Positions 8,516-17,230 of a DNA stretch of 60,482 nt are shown piece after piece. Position 1 is the stretch's first letter, and every line of letters begins with the position of its first letter. The stretch is from Lachnospiraceae bacterium (GTDB taxonomy: Bacteria; Bacillota; Clostridia; Lachnospirales; Lachnospiraceae). The stretch spans positions 1 through 60,482 of the forward strand of contig JAETTM010000019.1 of the NCBI GenBank assembly GCA_021769135.1, written 5' to 3'. The notes beneath the pieces are model-generated. The model was not told the DNA's origin. It ran no database searches and saw only the letters and a list, made by a program, of their open reading frames with translations. Both the position numbers and the translations under genes were made by a program.

Positions 8516-9018
8516 GGGTTTTGCTTTTGGTGGCGGGGAGCGTAGGTACGGGATGGTCGATAAAGGAAAAATGGAAGGCCGGCCTGGAAGTTTTATATCA
8601 AATGCGGCAGATTCTTGAGATGTTTCAAAATGAAATTGCATACAGCAGGGCGTCTCTGCCGGAAGCCTGCAGCAGGATTGGGGCCAGGGTGGAAGAGCCA
8701 TACAGGGGCGCATTTATCTCCATCAGGGAGGAAATGCTGGCTAACCGGGGGCTGCCCTTTGATACGATTTGGAAGGAAGAAATGAAAAAGTGCCTGGAGA
8801 AGCTGCCTGCGGCGGGGGAGGACAAAAGGGTATTTCTCGATTTCGGAAGCTGCATTGGATATATGGATGGGGAGATGCAGGCGGAGGCGGTGGAGCAATA
8901 CGTACATAAGCTGAATATATCCATCGAAAGGATGGAAAAGGATATGTGGAATAAATATAAGGTCATTATGAGTTTAAGCATTATGGGCGGCCTTATGCTC
9001 GCCATTATGCTTCTGTAG
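8500..9018 (+). CDS. spoIIIAB: Stage III sporulation protein AB
   Basis: 172 residues, the usual size. An N-terminal hydrophobic segment (MLRVIGVLLLVAGSVGTGW), a helical soluble region, and a C-terminal hydrophobic anchor (VIMSLSIMGGLMLAIMLL) match SpoIIIAB, a GspF-like membrane component of the mother-cell side of the feeding channel. The start at 8500 lies inside the end of spoIIIAA. spoIIIAC follows after 8 bp. Confidence 0.93.
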   Translation: MLRVIGVLLLVAGSVGTGWSIKEKWKAGLEVLYQMRQILEMFQNEIAYSRASLPEACSRIGARVEEPYRGAFISIREEMLANRGLPFDTIWKEEMKKCLEKLPAAGEDKRVFLDFGSCIGYMDGEMQAEAVEQYVHKLNISIERMEKDMWNKYKVIMSLSIMGGLMLAIMLL

Positions 9019-9026
9019 GAGGGCGA

Positions 9027-9221
9027 ATGAGCGTTAGTCTGATATTCAGGATTGCGGCGGTAGGTATTCTGATTACCATATTGAGCCAGATTTTAAAGCA
9101 TAGCGGAAGGGAAGAACATGCATTTTTGATAAGCCTGGCGGGCCTGATTCTCGTTCTGACCTGGATTGTGCCGTATATTTACGATTTGTTTACCATGATT
9201 CAGAATTTGTTTGAATTATAG
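9027..9221 (+). CDS. spoIIIAC: Stage III sporulation protein AC
   Basis: 64 residues with two hydrophobic segments separated by the short polar loop LKHSGREEHAF. This size and pattern are characteristic of SpoIIIAC, a small membrane subunit of the SpoIIIA complex. The start follows GGAGGGCGA. It is third in the operon, between AB and AD. Confidence 0.93.
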   Translation: MSVSLIFRIAAVGILITILSQILKHSGREEHAFLISLAGLILVLTWIVPYIYDLFTMIQNLFEL

Positions 9222-9269
9222 GAATCGGGTGTCGTCAGCAATAATAGGAACAGTGAGGGGGAAGAGGGA

Positions 9270-9656
9270 ATGAATGTATGGAAGGTAGGGATTCTGGGAA
9301 TTGCGGGCGTCATGCTGGCGCTGCAGTTTAAAAGCAGCAAGCCGGAATATGGGCTGTACATAGGTTTTACGGTCTGCTTGCTCATTTTTTCTTTTGCAAT
9401 ATCCGGACTATCTTCGGTCTTCGGGAATATGAAAGGGATAGAGAAATATATCGGACAGGATAATACTTATTTTCGAATCCTTTTAAAAGTCATAGGGATT
9501 ACCTATATTTGCGAATTATGCGCAGGCATATGCAAGGATGCGGGTTATTCGTCGGTGGCAGGGCAGATAGAAATATTTGGCAAACTTTCCGTACTGATGG
9601 CGGGCATGCCCATATTGCTGGCTATTTTGGAGAGTATACAGGAGATTGCGGGATGA
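9270..9656 (+). CDS. spoIIIAD: Stage III sporulation protein AD
   Basis: 128 residues and strongly hydrophobic, with four likely membrane segments. It is related to SpoIIIAC and paired with it in the mother-cell membrane part of the channel. The GRAVY-rich segments FKSSKPEYGLYIGFTVCLLIFSFAIS and the end QIEIFGKLSVLMAGMPILLAILESI are typical of the family. The start at 9270 follows GGGGGAAGAGGGA. The stop overlaps the spoIIIAE start as ATGA. Confidence 0.93.
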   Translation: MNVWKVGILGIAGVMLALQFKSSKPEYGLYIGFTVCLLIFSFAISGLSSVFGNMKGIEKYIGQDNTYFRILLKVIGITYICELCAGICKDAGYSSVAGQIEIFGKLSVLMAGMPILLAILESIQEIAG

Positions 9657-10786
9657 AAAAGATATTGGCGGTATTGGCAATGGTTCTTTTCGTCTGGTTC
9701 GGGATGTACAAGCCGGTGTATGCGGCTGATACAGGCATTGATTTTGCGGACGTATGGGAAAAATATGGACTGGATGAAGCGGCCAGGAATCTGGACAATC
9801 TGTTGCCGGATTACGAACTGGACATGAAGGGGATATGGAGCCATATATTGCATGGGGAAATCAAAACGGCGGTAGAGCTGCTGTGGGAAGGCATCAAAGG
9901 AAAAATTTTTGCGGAAATGGAAGGGATGAAGAATATTTTTGTTTCCGTAATGATTCTGGGAATTATTTCCGCCCTGTTTGCAAACTTTTCGGACGTGTTT
10001 CAGAATCATCAAATAGCGGATATCAGTTTCTATTTTCTTTATTTGCTGCTTATGTCGGTTTTGATGAAAGCTTTTCTGGCGGCAGCGGATATCGCCGGAG
10101 AGACTGTGGGGAACATCGTCCTCTTCATTAAAATGTTCATCCCCGCCTACTTTATGGCGGTTGGGGCGGCAAGGGGGGCGGTGACAGGGGCGGTGTACTA
10201 TCAGTTTACCCTGATTTTGGCCTATGGGGTGGAGAAAATCCTGCTGTCCTTCCTCATTCCTCTCGTTTACGGCTATGTGCTTTTGGCGTTGATGAACGGG
10301 ATTTGGGCGGAAGAACGCCTGGCGCTTTTGCTGGATTTTCTAAAGAAAGGGATTGGCGCCGGGTTAAAGGTGGCGATGGGAGCCGTTACATCCCTCAGCC
10401 TGTTCCAGTCCATGATTGCGCCGGTTCTGGATTCCCTGAAGTCATCGGCGGTGAAAAAGGCAATCGGGGCAATACCCGGGATAGGGAATTTGGCGGAAGG
10501 GGTGACGGAAATGGTAATCGGTTCTGCAATTTTAATTAAAAACAGCGTCGGGCTTTTGATGCTTTTGCTTTTGCTGGCCATTTGCCTTGTGCCGCTGGCA
10601 AAGCTTTTTATGATTGCGTGCATGATGAAAGGCAGCGCGGCTTTGGTAGGGATTGTAGGAGATAAAAGGATTACAGGATGCACGGATAAGCTGGGGGATG
10701 GAAGCTTTTTGCTTTTTAAGGCGGCATTTACGGCGGTTGCTTTGTTTATGATTACGATAGCCATTGTGGCATATACGACCAATTGA
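9653..10786 (+). CDS. spoIIIAE: Stage III sporulation protein AE
   Basis: 377 residues. A signal-peptide-like N-terminus (ILAVLAMVLFVWFGMYKPVYA), a soluble stretch, then about eight hydrophobic segments. SpoIIIAE is the large multi-pass, exporter-like subunit of the SpoIIIA channel. The start at 9653 overlaps the spoIIIAD stop and yields the signal peptide at the right place; an open extension to 9509 duplicates spoIIIAD sequence in another frame and is not used. Confidence 0.94.
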   Translation: MKKILAVLAMVLFVWFGMYKPVYAADTGIDFADVWEKYGLDEAARNLDNLLPDYELDMKGIWSHILHGEIKTAVELLWEGIKGKIFAEMEGMKNIFVSVMILGIISALFANFSDVFQNHQIADISFYFLYLLLMSVLMKAFLAAADIAGETVGNIVLFIKMFIPAYFMAVGAARGAVTGAVYYQFTLILAYGVEKILLSFLIPLVYGYVLLALMNGIWAEERLALLLDFLKKGIGAGLKVAMGAVTSLSLFQSMIAPVLDSLKSSAVKKAIGAIPGIGNLAEGVTEMVIGSAILIKNSVGLLMLLLLLAICLVPLAKLFMIACMMKGSAALVGIVGDKRITGCTDKLGDGSFLLFKAAFTAVALFMITIAIVAYTTN

Positions 10787-10808
10787 AAAGAAAGGGATTA
10801 AATATTTC

Positions 10809-11369
10809 ATGGGATATTCTTTTTTGGAATTTATGAAGCGGATAGGCATATTTATCATATGCGCCCAAAGCTTTCTGCACTTCACGGCAGGGAAATCTTA
10901 TGAAAAATATGTGAAGCTGTTGATTGGCCTGATGATACTGGCCCAATTTATAGTGCCGGTGAGGGCTGTATTCCTGTCAGGGGAAAATGCGGAATTATGG
11001 GAAGAAGTGGAGCGGTTTCAAAAAGAACTGGATGAGATGGAAGCGGATATCATATGGGAATATCAGGAGGAAAACGGGGCGGCTGCCGCTCTGAGCGAGG
11101 AAGTGAAAGGAAAGCTGGAAGGGATTGCCGGGGAATACGGCTTCGAAATAAAGGAAGTGACGGTTTGCGAAGAGCCTCCCAGGGTGGAAGTGACCGTGGG
11201 GAAAAAGCGGGGAGGGGAAGAACGGATCCGGATAGAGAAAATAGAAGTTATAAGCGGGGAGGAAATAGGCCAGAGGCTGGCGGGGGCGGACACGGGGCAT
11301 GAGGATATGAAACAGGATTTTGCGGCGGCCCTGCATACGGACGAGGAATATATCGTAATTAATGAATAA
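10809..11369 (+). CDS. spoIIIAF: Stage III sporulation protein AF
   Basis: 186 residues. Two N-terminal membrane helices (FLEFMKRIGIFIICAQSFLHF and YVKLLIGLMILAQFIVPV) are followed by a soluble ring-building-motif-like domain ending EIGQRLAG. SpoIIIAF forms part of the basal platform of the feeding channel. The start at 10809 follows AAAGGGA; an ATG at 10764 would overlap the end of spoIIIAE and adds residues not seen in the family. Confidence 0.9.
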   Translation: MGYSFLEFMKRIGIFIICAQSFLHFTAGKSYEKYVKLLIGLMILAQFIVPVRAVFLSGENAELWEEVERFQKELDEMEADIIWEYQEENGAAAALSEEVKGKLEGIAGEYGFEIKEVTVCEEPPRVEVTVGKKRGGEERIRIEKIEVISGEEIGQRLAGADTGHEDMKQDFAAALHTDEEYIVINE

Positions 11370-11401
11370 AATCTATTCATGGAAGAATGAGGGTGACGGC
11401 G

Positions 11402-12067
11402 ATGAATGAAGAAAAAAGGGATGACCGGGCACAGGATAAAGGGCCGCTTTCAAAAATGACGAAAATAAAAATGAGGAAGGACCAGTTCGTAATATGCATA
11501 TTGGCCGGAATATTGTTAATCATTACGGCATTGCCCTCGGCGGAAAAAAAGAATGGAAAAACATCCGAGTACGGAATATGGGATAGCAATACAAGTATAA
11601 TAGAAGAAAAAGCGGCAGAAGAAAAAGCGGAAGCCGCACAATCGGAAAAATTTGGAAATACAGAGGAATATGAAAGCTATATGGAGAATAAATTAGAACA
11701 GGCAATATCGGCAATGGAAGGGGCTGGGAAGGTAAAGGTCATGGTGACCGTAAGCGCATCGGAGGAACTGGTAGTGGAAAAAGATATGCCCATTACGCGG
11801 AGCGATACCCAGGAGAGCGATTCGGAAGGCGGGAATAGAAACGTTAACGAATGGAATCAGGAAGAAGAGACGGTGTACAGCAGGCAAAGCGACGGCAGTT
11901 CCGCACCCTATGTAATTAAAACGCTGCAGCCTATGATAGAAGGTGTAGTGGTGGTGGCACAGGGAGGGGATAGGCCAGAGGTGAGAAGAAATATTACTGA
12001 AGCAATTGTGGCATTATTTGATATAGAGCCACATAAAATTAAAGTAGTTAAAATGAAATCCGAATAA
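11402..12067 (+). CDS. spoIIIAG: Stage III sporulation protein AG
   Basis: 221 residues. A short cytoplasmic N-terminus, one membrane helix (FVICILAGILLIITALP), a charged Glu/Ala linker and a C-terminal ring-building domain (AISAMEGAGKVKVMVTVSA ... GVVVVAQGGDRPEVRRNITEAIVALFDI). SpoIIIAG forms the large ring in the intermembrane space. GAGGGTG lies six bases before the ATG at 11402, which is preferred to the ATG at 11387. Confidence 0.93.
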   Translation: MNEEKRDDRAQDKGPLSKMTKIKMRKDQFVICILAGILLIITALPSAEKKNGKTSEYGIWDSNTSIIEEKAAEEKAEAAQSEKFGNTEEYESYMENKLEQAISAMEGAGKVKVMVTVSASEELVVEKDMPITRSDTQESDSEGGNRNVNEWNQEEETVYSRQSDGSSAPYVIKTLQPMIEGVVVVAQGGDRPEVRRNITEAIVALFDIEPHKIKVVKMKSE

Positions 12068-12086
12068 GGAAAAGGGGAGAAAAGGC

Positions 12087-12833
12087 GTGAAAAATATGCT
12101 TAAAAAAAATCAGATTATGATTACCGCACTGGCGATTATGATTGCAGTGGCGGGATACCTGAATTTCGCAGGTACAAAGGTAACGGAAGAGGAAATTATG
12201 ACTGTGGACAGCGATACCGTGGTGAATGATGACGGCAGCATTCTTCTGTCCGATGATTTGTCTCTGGATTCTGCGGATGATGAATTGCAGGCCGTGGGGG
12301 ATATTTCCGATGAAGATATCCTGCAATCTTCTGCTTATGGGGATATTGAAAGCCTGGATACGGATATCACCGATATTACTGCGGATTATCTGGATGAAGG
12401 AATGGCTGAAAATGTAGAAGAAACCACATCTACGGACAGCGAGGTGCCCGGAGAGGCAGTTTTCACATCCACATCAGGAATGAATTCTTTATCCAGCGCC
12501 AAACTAATGAAAGAACAGACAAGGGCCAAAAATAAGGAAACATTGATGGAGATTATAAATAATGCCAATATTACGGAAACGCAAAAGCAGGAAGCCATCA
12601 ACAATATGATAGCCATTACGGATATTGCGGAAAAGGAAACGGCGGCTGAAATCCTGTTGGAATCCAAAGGCTTTTCCGATGTCGTGGTCAGCATCAGCGA
12701 TTCCGGCGTGGATGTGGTAGTGAATGCCACACAGCTGTCCGAGGCACAGAGGGCGCAGATCGAAGACATCATTACAAGAAAAACCGGCGTATCCCCGGAC
12801 ACGATTATTATCAGTACGATGGCGGCGGAGTAA
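12087..12833 (+). CDS. spoIIIAH: Stage III sporulation protein AH
   Basis: 248 residues, GTG start behind AAGGGGAGAAAAGGC. One membrane helix near the N-terminus (IMITALAIMIAVAGYLNFA) is followed by an Asp/Glu/Ser-rich linker (about residues 35-130) and a C-terminal YscJ/FliF-like ring-building domain (KETLMEIINNANITETQKQEA ... VVNATQLSEAQRAQIEDI). SpoIIIAH pairs with forespore SpoIIQ across the septum. The linker is longer and more acidic than in Bacillus. It is the last gene of the operon; a 421-bp structured gap follows. Confidence 0.93.
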   Translation: MKNMLKKNQIMITALAIMIAVAGYLNFAGTKVTEEEIMTVDSDTVVNDDGSILLSDDLSLDSADDELQAVGDISDEDILQSSAYGDIESLDTDITDITADYLDEGMAENVEETTSTDSEVPGEAVFTSTSGMNSLSSAKLMKEQTRAKNKETLMEIINNANITETQKQEAINNMIAITDIAEKETAAEILLESKGFSDVVVSISDSGVDVVVNATQLSEAQRAQIEDIITRKTGVSPDTIIISTMAAE

Positions 12834-12861
12834 AAAATTACTAACAGTTTAGCTTAAGGTG

Positions 12862-12953
12862 TGGTATAATGAATTGCGCTGATGCGCAAGCAGGTCATCA
12901 ATTTCCTAACGGAAATTGGTGACATATGGTATAATGAATTGCGCTGATGCGCA
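12862..12953 (+). promoter_or_regulatory. Duplicated extended -10 promoter module flanking a hairpin
   Basis: The 27-bp string beginning TGGTATAATGAATTGCGC occurs identically at 12862-12888 and 12927-12953. Each copy has an extended -10 (TG-n-TATAAT) and a GCGC-TGAT-GCGC mini-hairpin. Between them GTCATCAATTTCC (12894-12906) pairs with GGAAATTGGTGAC (12911-12923). Good -35 boxes are not evident. Together they look like tandem promoters driving the structured RNA that follows. Confidence 0.55.
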
Positions 12954-12958
12954 TTATG

Positions 12959-13194
12959 GTTACAGTTCAGCTGTCAATGTCATTTAGTTAACACCTTAGC
13001 CAGCTGCGAGAATGATAAAATCCTCAAGGAGCCCTTTGAAAAACGCCGGCACTTAGGCGCTGTGTTTTAGCGCCTTATGTGTCCGCTGCGTTTTTCATAG
13101 AGCGAGAGCGTGGCGACGGAGGATTTTATCATTCTCGCAGCGTCCGACACCATTAACCAAATGACATTAGTTCAGCTGTCCGCTGGGCTGTAAC
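12959..13194. repeat. Nested 236-bp palindrome upstream of prfC
   Basis: Arms pair from outside inward: GTTACAG/CTGTAAC (12959/13188), AATGTCATTT/AAATGACATT (12976/13159), GTTAA/TTAAC, a perfect 22-bp stem 13004-13025 with 13119-13140, GAAAAACGC/GCGTTTTTC (13038/13088) and AGGCGC/GCGCCT (13055/13070). It fills most of the 421-bp gap between spoIIIAH and prfC. There is no reading frame and no T tract after it. A structured small RNA, an mRNA leader of prfC or a palindromic repeat element are all possible. Confidence 0.7.
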
Positions 13195-13254
13195 GGACTG
13201 TTAAGAGACAATGAGAAACAGCTGTGCTGTGAAAAAACCAGGGAGGAAAAGAAC

Positions 13255-14847
13255 GTGGGCAATTATGCGGAGGAAATAAATAGAAGAAGGACTTTTGGGA
13301 TTATATCGCATCCGGATGCGGGAAAGACGACGCTAACGGAAAAATTCCTGCTTTACGGGGGAGCGATTAACCTGGCGGGAAGCGTAAAAGGCAAAGCGAC
13401 GGCAAGGCATGCGGTTTCGGACTGGATGGAAATTGAAAAAGAAAGGGGAATTTCCGTAACTTCCAGCGTGCTGCAGTTTGAATACGAGAATTTCTGTATC
13501 AATATCCTGGATACGCCGGGACATCAAGACTTTTCGGAGGACACTTACCGTACGCTGATGGCTGCGGACTCTGCGGTAATGGTGATTGACGCGTCAAAAG
13601 GGGTGGAGGCGCAGACGAGGAAGCTTTTTAAGGTCTGTGTCATGAGGAAGATACCGATTTTTACATTTATCAATAAAATGGACAGGGATGCCGGCGATAT
13701 GTTTGAACTTTTGGATGAAATCGAACGGGAGCTGGGGATTGCCACCTGTCCTATCAACTGGCCCATTGGATCGGGTAAAAGCTTCAAAGGAGTCTATGAC
13801 AGGGAGGAAAAATGTATTCACACCTATTCCGATACGCAGAAGGGAACGAAAGAGGGGGAGACTACCGTGATTCCCGTTTCGGATGAGGCGAAGCTATCGG
13901 AATATATCGGGGAAGAACTGAAGGACAAGCTGTTGGAAGACGTGGAACTGTTGGATGGAGCCAGTGCGGAATTTGACCTGGATGTCGTGAGGGCAGGGGA
14001 ATTGACACCGGTATTTTTTGGTTCCGCATTGACAAATTTTGGGGTGGAAGTTTTTTTGCAGCATTTTCTGCAAATGACCACTACGCCCTTGCCAAGAAGG
14101 GCGGATACGGGCCTTGTGGAACCGGCGGAAAGGGATTTTTCGGCCTTTGTATTTAAAATTCAGGCGAACATGAATAAGGCGCACAGGGACAGGATCGCTT
14201 TTATGCGGATATGTTCGGGGAAATATGAGGCGGGAATGGAAGTAAGGCATATACAGGGAGGAAAGGTTATGCGGCTTTCCCAGCCCCAGCAGATTATGGC
14301 CAGCGAGAGGAAGATTTTGGAGGAGGCTTATGCCGGAGATATCATAGGGGTTTTTGACCCGGGTATTTTTTCTATTGGGGATACGCTCTGCATGCCGAAG
14401 GAGCAATTTCGGTACGAAGGGATACCAACGTTTGCCCCGGAGCATTTTGCCAGGGTGCGCCAGATGGATACGATGAAACGAAAGCAGTTCGTAAAAGGGA
14501 TTACCCAGATAGCACAGGAAGGAGCAATCCAAATTTTCCAGGAATTCAATACAGGCATGGAAGAAATCATTGTAGGCGTAGTAGGGGTGCTCCAATTTGA
14601 AGTGCTGAAATACCGGCTGGAAAACGAATACAATGTGGATATACGCCTAGAACCGCTTCCTTATGAACATATCCGGTGGGTGGAAAATAAGGAAATAGAT
14701 ATGGCGAAGCTGACCGGCACTTCGGATATGAAAAAAGTAAGGGATATGAAGGGGAATCCGTTGCTGCTTTTTGTAAACCAGTGGAGCATAGGTATGACCC
14801 TGGATAGGAATGAAGGATTAATATTATCCGAGTTTGGACGTGATTAA
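13255..14847 (+). CDS. prfC: Peptide chain release factor 3
   Basis: 530 residues. RF3 is a GTPase that removes RF1/RF2 from the ribosome after peptide release. G1 SHPDAGKTT is at residues 18-26, G3 DTPGHQDF at about 87-94, and G4 NKMD at about 139. EF-G-like domains II and III follow, without the EF-G domain IV. Near-identical motif spacing to E. coli RF3 separates it from EF-G and TetM. GTG start behind GGGAGGAAAAGAAC. The next gene begins directly after its stop. Confidence 0.95.
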   Translation: MGNYAEEINRRRTFGIISHPDAGKTTLTEKFLLYGGAINLAGSVKGKATARHAVSDWMEIEKERGISVTSSVLQFEYENFCINILDTPGHQDFSEDTYRTLMAADSAVMVIDASKGVEAQTRKLFKVCVMRKIPIFTFINKMDRDAGDMFELLDEIERELGIATCPINWPIGSGKSFKGVYDREEKCIHTYSDTQKGTKEGETTVIPVSDEAKLSEYIGEELKDKLLEDVELLDGASAEFDLDVVRAGELTPVFFGSALTNFGVEVFLQHFLQMTTTPLPRRADTGLVEPAERDFSAFVFKIQANMNKAHRDRIAFMRICSGKYEAGMEVRHIQGGKVMRLSQPQQIMASERKILEEAYAGDIIGVFDPGIFSIGDTLCMPKEQFRYEGIPTFAPEHFARVRQMDTMKRKQFVKGITQIAQEGAIQIFQEFNTGMEEIIVGVVGVLQFEVLKYRLENEYNVDIRLEPLPYEHIRWVENKEIDMAKLTGTSDMKKVRDMKGNPLLLFVNQWSIGMTLDRNEGLILSEFGRD

Positions 14848-16131
14848 TTGAAAAAAAGAATGATGAGCGGAAAAAGAAGAAAAGAAGGAAAGAGAAAGAG
14901 GATTTGGGCTTTTGCCCCGTATGCGGGCATTTTAGCCCTGATAATGCTGCTTTGCGGCGGGTGCGGTTACCCGAAAGAGGATGATATCCGGCAGGGGGAA
15001 GAGGCCTCTGCGAAAGAAAAAGTCACCGAGCTGATGACCGGCGAACAGGATGATGTTTCCATACGGCTGTCGGTAGGCCTTTCGGAGGAAACAATACCGG
15101 TCTTGCTGGCGGAGCAGGAGGGAAACTATAATTTTGACCATTTAGAAGAGGAAGAACAGCTGATTTATGTGGAAATCCTGCAAATACTGAAGGAACGGGG
15201 GAAGGAAGTGAAGCTTTCCTCTCTGGATGCGCATAAAATCGAAAAAGCGTTCCAATGTGTGCTGAATGACCATCCTGAAATCTTTTACGTGGACGGTTAT
15301 ACGTTTACAAAGTATACGCTGGGGGAGGAATTGAAGAAAATTACGGTAACCGGCACCTATCTGTATGACGAAGAAGAGACCAGGGAAAGGCAGGAAAGGA
15401 TTGAGGCTTACGCCTTGCAATGTATAGAGGGCATACCGGAAGGAACGGATGAGTACGGGAAAGTAAAATATTTGTATGAATATATTATTGACCATACGGA
15501 ATACGATGCGGATGCGGAGGATAATCAAAATATCTGTTCCGTGTTCCTGTATGGGCGTTCCGTTTGTCAGGGCTATGCGAAAGCTTTTCAGTACCTTTTG
15601 GGGAAAATGGATGTTTTTTGTACGATTATTATCGGAAGCGTGTCGAACGGGGAAGGACATGCCTGGAATTTAGTCCGAATAGATGGGGATTATTATTATG
15701 TGGACCCTACATGGGGAGACGCTTCCTATCAAATGGAAGAATCCGGGGAAAAGGATGAATATGGGAAAGAACATCTGCCAACAATTAATTATGACTATCT
15801 ATGCGTGACAACCCAGCAGCTGACCAGGACCCATGAGATAGATAACGTAGTGGAGCCGCCCTTATGCACAGCGATGGAGGCAAACTATTATGTGAGAGAG
15901 GGGGCTTATTTTACTTCTGTGGATGAAACCGGCTTAGGAGAACTTTTTCAGCGGGAGTATGACAAAGGGAGCACATATGTTACTTTGAAATGCAGCGGGG
16001 AAGATGTTTACATGCAGATGGAAAAGGCATTGATTGAGGAACAGGAGATTTTCCGCTATCTGGACAGCCCGGACGGCGTAATCGCATATGCGGACAATGC
16101 GGAACAGCTCAGTTTGAGTTTTTGGCTGTAA
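14848..16131 (+). CDS. Transglutaminase-like (cysteine protease fold) lipoprotein
   Basis: 427 residues if the TTG adjoining the prfC stop is used; an ATG at 14860 is an alternative, and neither has a clear Shine-Dalgarno. A very basic N-terminus, a hydrophobic stretch and LLCGGC suggest a lipoprotein signal peptide, though the lipobox is not canonical. The C-terminal half has the transglutaminase-core triad: Cys240 in GRSVCQGYA, His271 in GHAWN, Asp286 in YVDPTWGD. Members act as cysteine proteases or crosslinkers on cell-surface proteins; substrate unknown. Probably co-transcribed with prfC, but the tie looks positional rather than functional. Confidence 0.82.
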   Translation: MKKRMMSGKRRKEGKRKRIWAFAPYAGILALIMLLCGGCGYPKEDDIRQGEEASAKEKVTELMTGEQDDVSIRLSVGLSEETIPVLLAEQEGNYNFDHLEEEEQLIYVEILQILKERGKEVKLSSLDAHKIEKAFQCVLNDHPEIFYVDGYTFTKYTLGEELKKITVTGTYLYDEEETRERQERIEAYALQCIEGIPEGTDEYGKVKYLYEYIIDHTEYDADAEDNQNICSVFLYGRSVCQGYAKAFQYLLGKMDVFCTIIIGSVSNGEGHAWNLVRIDGDYYYVDPTWGDASYQMEESGEKDEYGKEHLPTINYDYLCVTTQQLTRTHEIDNVVEPPLCTAMEANYYVREGAYFTSVDETGLGELFQREYDKGSTYVTLKCSGEDVYMQMEKALIEEQEIFRYLDSPDGVIAYADNAEQLSLSFWL

Positions 16132-16241
16132 ATAGGTCTATGCAAAATCCGTAAATTTTGGTATCATAGTAGGAACAGGGATAACAGTTGGGGCTTGCCT
16201 TAAGCTGTTACGGCATATGAATTATGAAAGAAAGGTTCCAA

Positions 16242-16301
16242 AGGTTTGCGGCGGCGCAGCATCCGCAGGCCTGGCAAGAGAAAAGCTGCGCAGAAATGAG
16301 G
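16242..16301 (+). promoter_or_regulatory. Pseudoknot-RBS element, copy 1 (before asp23)
   Basis: Stem 1 pairs AGGTTTGCG (16242-16250) with CGCAGGCCT (16264-16272), including two G-T pairs. The 13-nt loop GCGGCGCAGCATC contains GCGCAGC (16254-16260), which pairs with GCTGCGC (16285-16291). The Shine-Dalgarno AGAAATGAGG follows at once and the ATG is at 16309. The stem 2 sequence differs from the other copies on both strands. Confidence 0.7.
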
Positions 16302-16308
16302 AAAACAA

Positions 16309-16695
16309 ATGGAAAAAGAATTAGATAGAAACGGGTATGTGTCTGAAGAAGATGGAAATGCGGGCAGCGTCAAAATCGCGGATGACGTAGTGGCCATGAT
16401 AGCGGGGATTGCGGCCACGGAGGTAGACGGGGTGTCTGCTATGGCGGGCAATATATCCCATGAATTCATGAGCAAGGTGGGAGTGAAAAGCCTGAAAAAA
16501 GGCGTGAAAGTGGATGTGATTGGCAAGTCGGTAAGGGTAGACTTGGCTTTGGTTATGGATTATGGATACAATATCCCGGCGGCCAGCCAGAAGGTGCAGG
16601 AGAAAGTAAAGAGCGCCATCGAGAATATGACAGGCCTGGATGTGCTGGATGTAAATATCCGCATTGCAGGCATTAATATGCAAAAGGACAGATAA
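16309..16695 (+). CDS. Asp23/Gls24 family envelope stress protein
   Basis: 128 residues. The Asp23 (DUF322) fold is shown by [27 protein letters not shown], then [25 protein letters not shown] and [24 protein letters not shown]. Members are abundant cytoplasmic proteins linked to the membrane by a partner and to alkaline or cell-wall stress. The position before nusB is conserved across Clostridia. GAGG lies seven bases before the ATG and directly follows the pseudoknot element, so translation may depend on that structure. Confidence 0.9.
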   Translation: MEKELDRNGYVSEEDGNAGSVKIADDVVAMIAGIAATEVDGVSAMAGNISHEFMSKVGVKSLKKGVKVDVIGKSVRVDLALVMDYGYNIPAASQKVQEKVKSAIENMTGLDVLDVNIRIAGINMQKDR

Positions 16696-16708
16696 GGTAA
16701 GGCATACC

Positions 16709-17107
16709 ATGGGAAGAAGAGAACTAAGGGAACAGATATTTAAGCTGCTTTTCCGTATAGAATTCAATAAAAAAGAAGATATGCCGGAGCAGGAAGAATT
16801 ATTTTTCCAGGAAGAAGAGAACGCGGCGGGCGAAAAGGACGAGCAATATATTCTAAAAAAATATCAGGACATTGTTTCCAAATTGGAGATAATCGATGAT
16901 ATGATAAACAAAACAGCGAAAGGGTGGGACACCAGCCGTATGGGCAAGGTGGACTTGACCCTTATTCGTCTTGCTGTTTATGAAATCAAGTACGATAGCG
17001 AGATACCCACAGGGGTAGCAATTAACGAGGCGGTGGAGCTGGCCAAGAAATTTGGGCAGGATAATTCACCGTCCTTTATCAATGGGATTCTTGCCAAGTT
17101 TGCATAG
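16709..17107 (+). CDS. nusB: Transcription antitermination factor NusB
   Basis: 132 residues, all-helical. NusB binds boxA RNA with NusE (S10) to allow full rRNA operon transcription. [15 protein letters not shown] at the N-terminus and [33 protein letters not shown] at the C-terminus are diagnostic. An insertion of acidic residues ([17 protein letters not shown]) sits after the first helix. It starts 13 bp after asp23. Upstream in-frame codons overlap asp23 and are not used. Confidence 0.96.
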   Translation: MGRRELREQIFKLLFRIEFNKKEDMPEQEELFFQEEENAAGEKDEQYILKKYQDIVSKLEIIDDMINKTAKGWDTSRMGKVDLTLIRLAVYEIKYDSEIPTGVAINEAVELAKKFGQDNSPSFINGILAKFA

Positions 17108-17230
17108 GCCCGGGAGCCAATGACCCCGCTGCAAGCAACGGGCATAAAGCTTGCAACGCGGCAGAGCAGCGGGATGCGGCCCTCGCGGCGGTATGCTGAT
17201 AAAAAGTTGTGCAGATATGGGGAAAATAAG

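Noticed and set aside
13594-14633. Several minus-strand open frames within prfC
   Set aside because: Shadows of the RF3 frame with no start signals or family motifs.
17120-17230. Possible sixth pseudoknot element before xseA
   Set aside because: The end (AAAAAGTTGTGCAGATATGGGG) resembles the element, and CGCGGC can pair with GTTGTG only through wobbles, but no convincing stem 1 or 13-nt loop is present. Too decayed to count.
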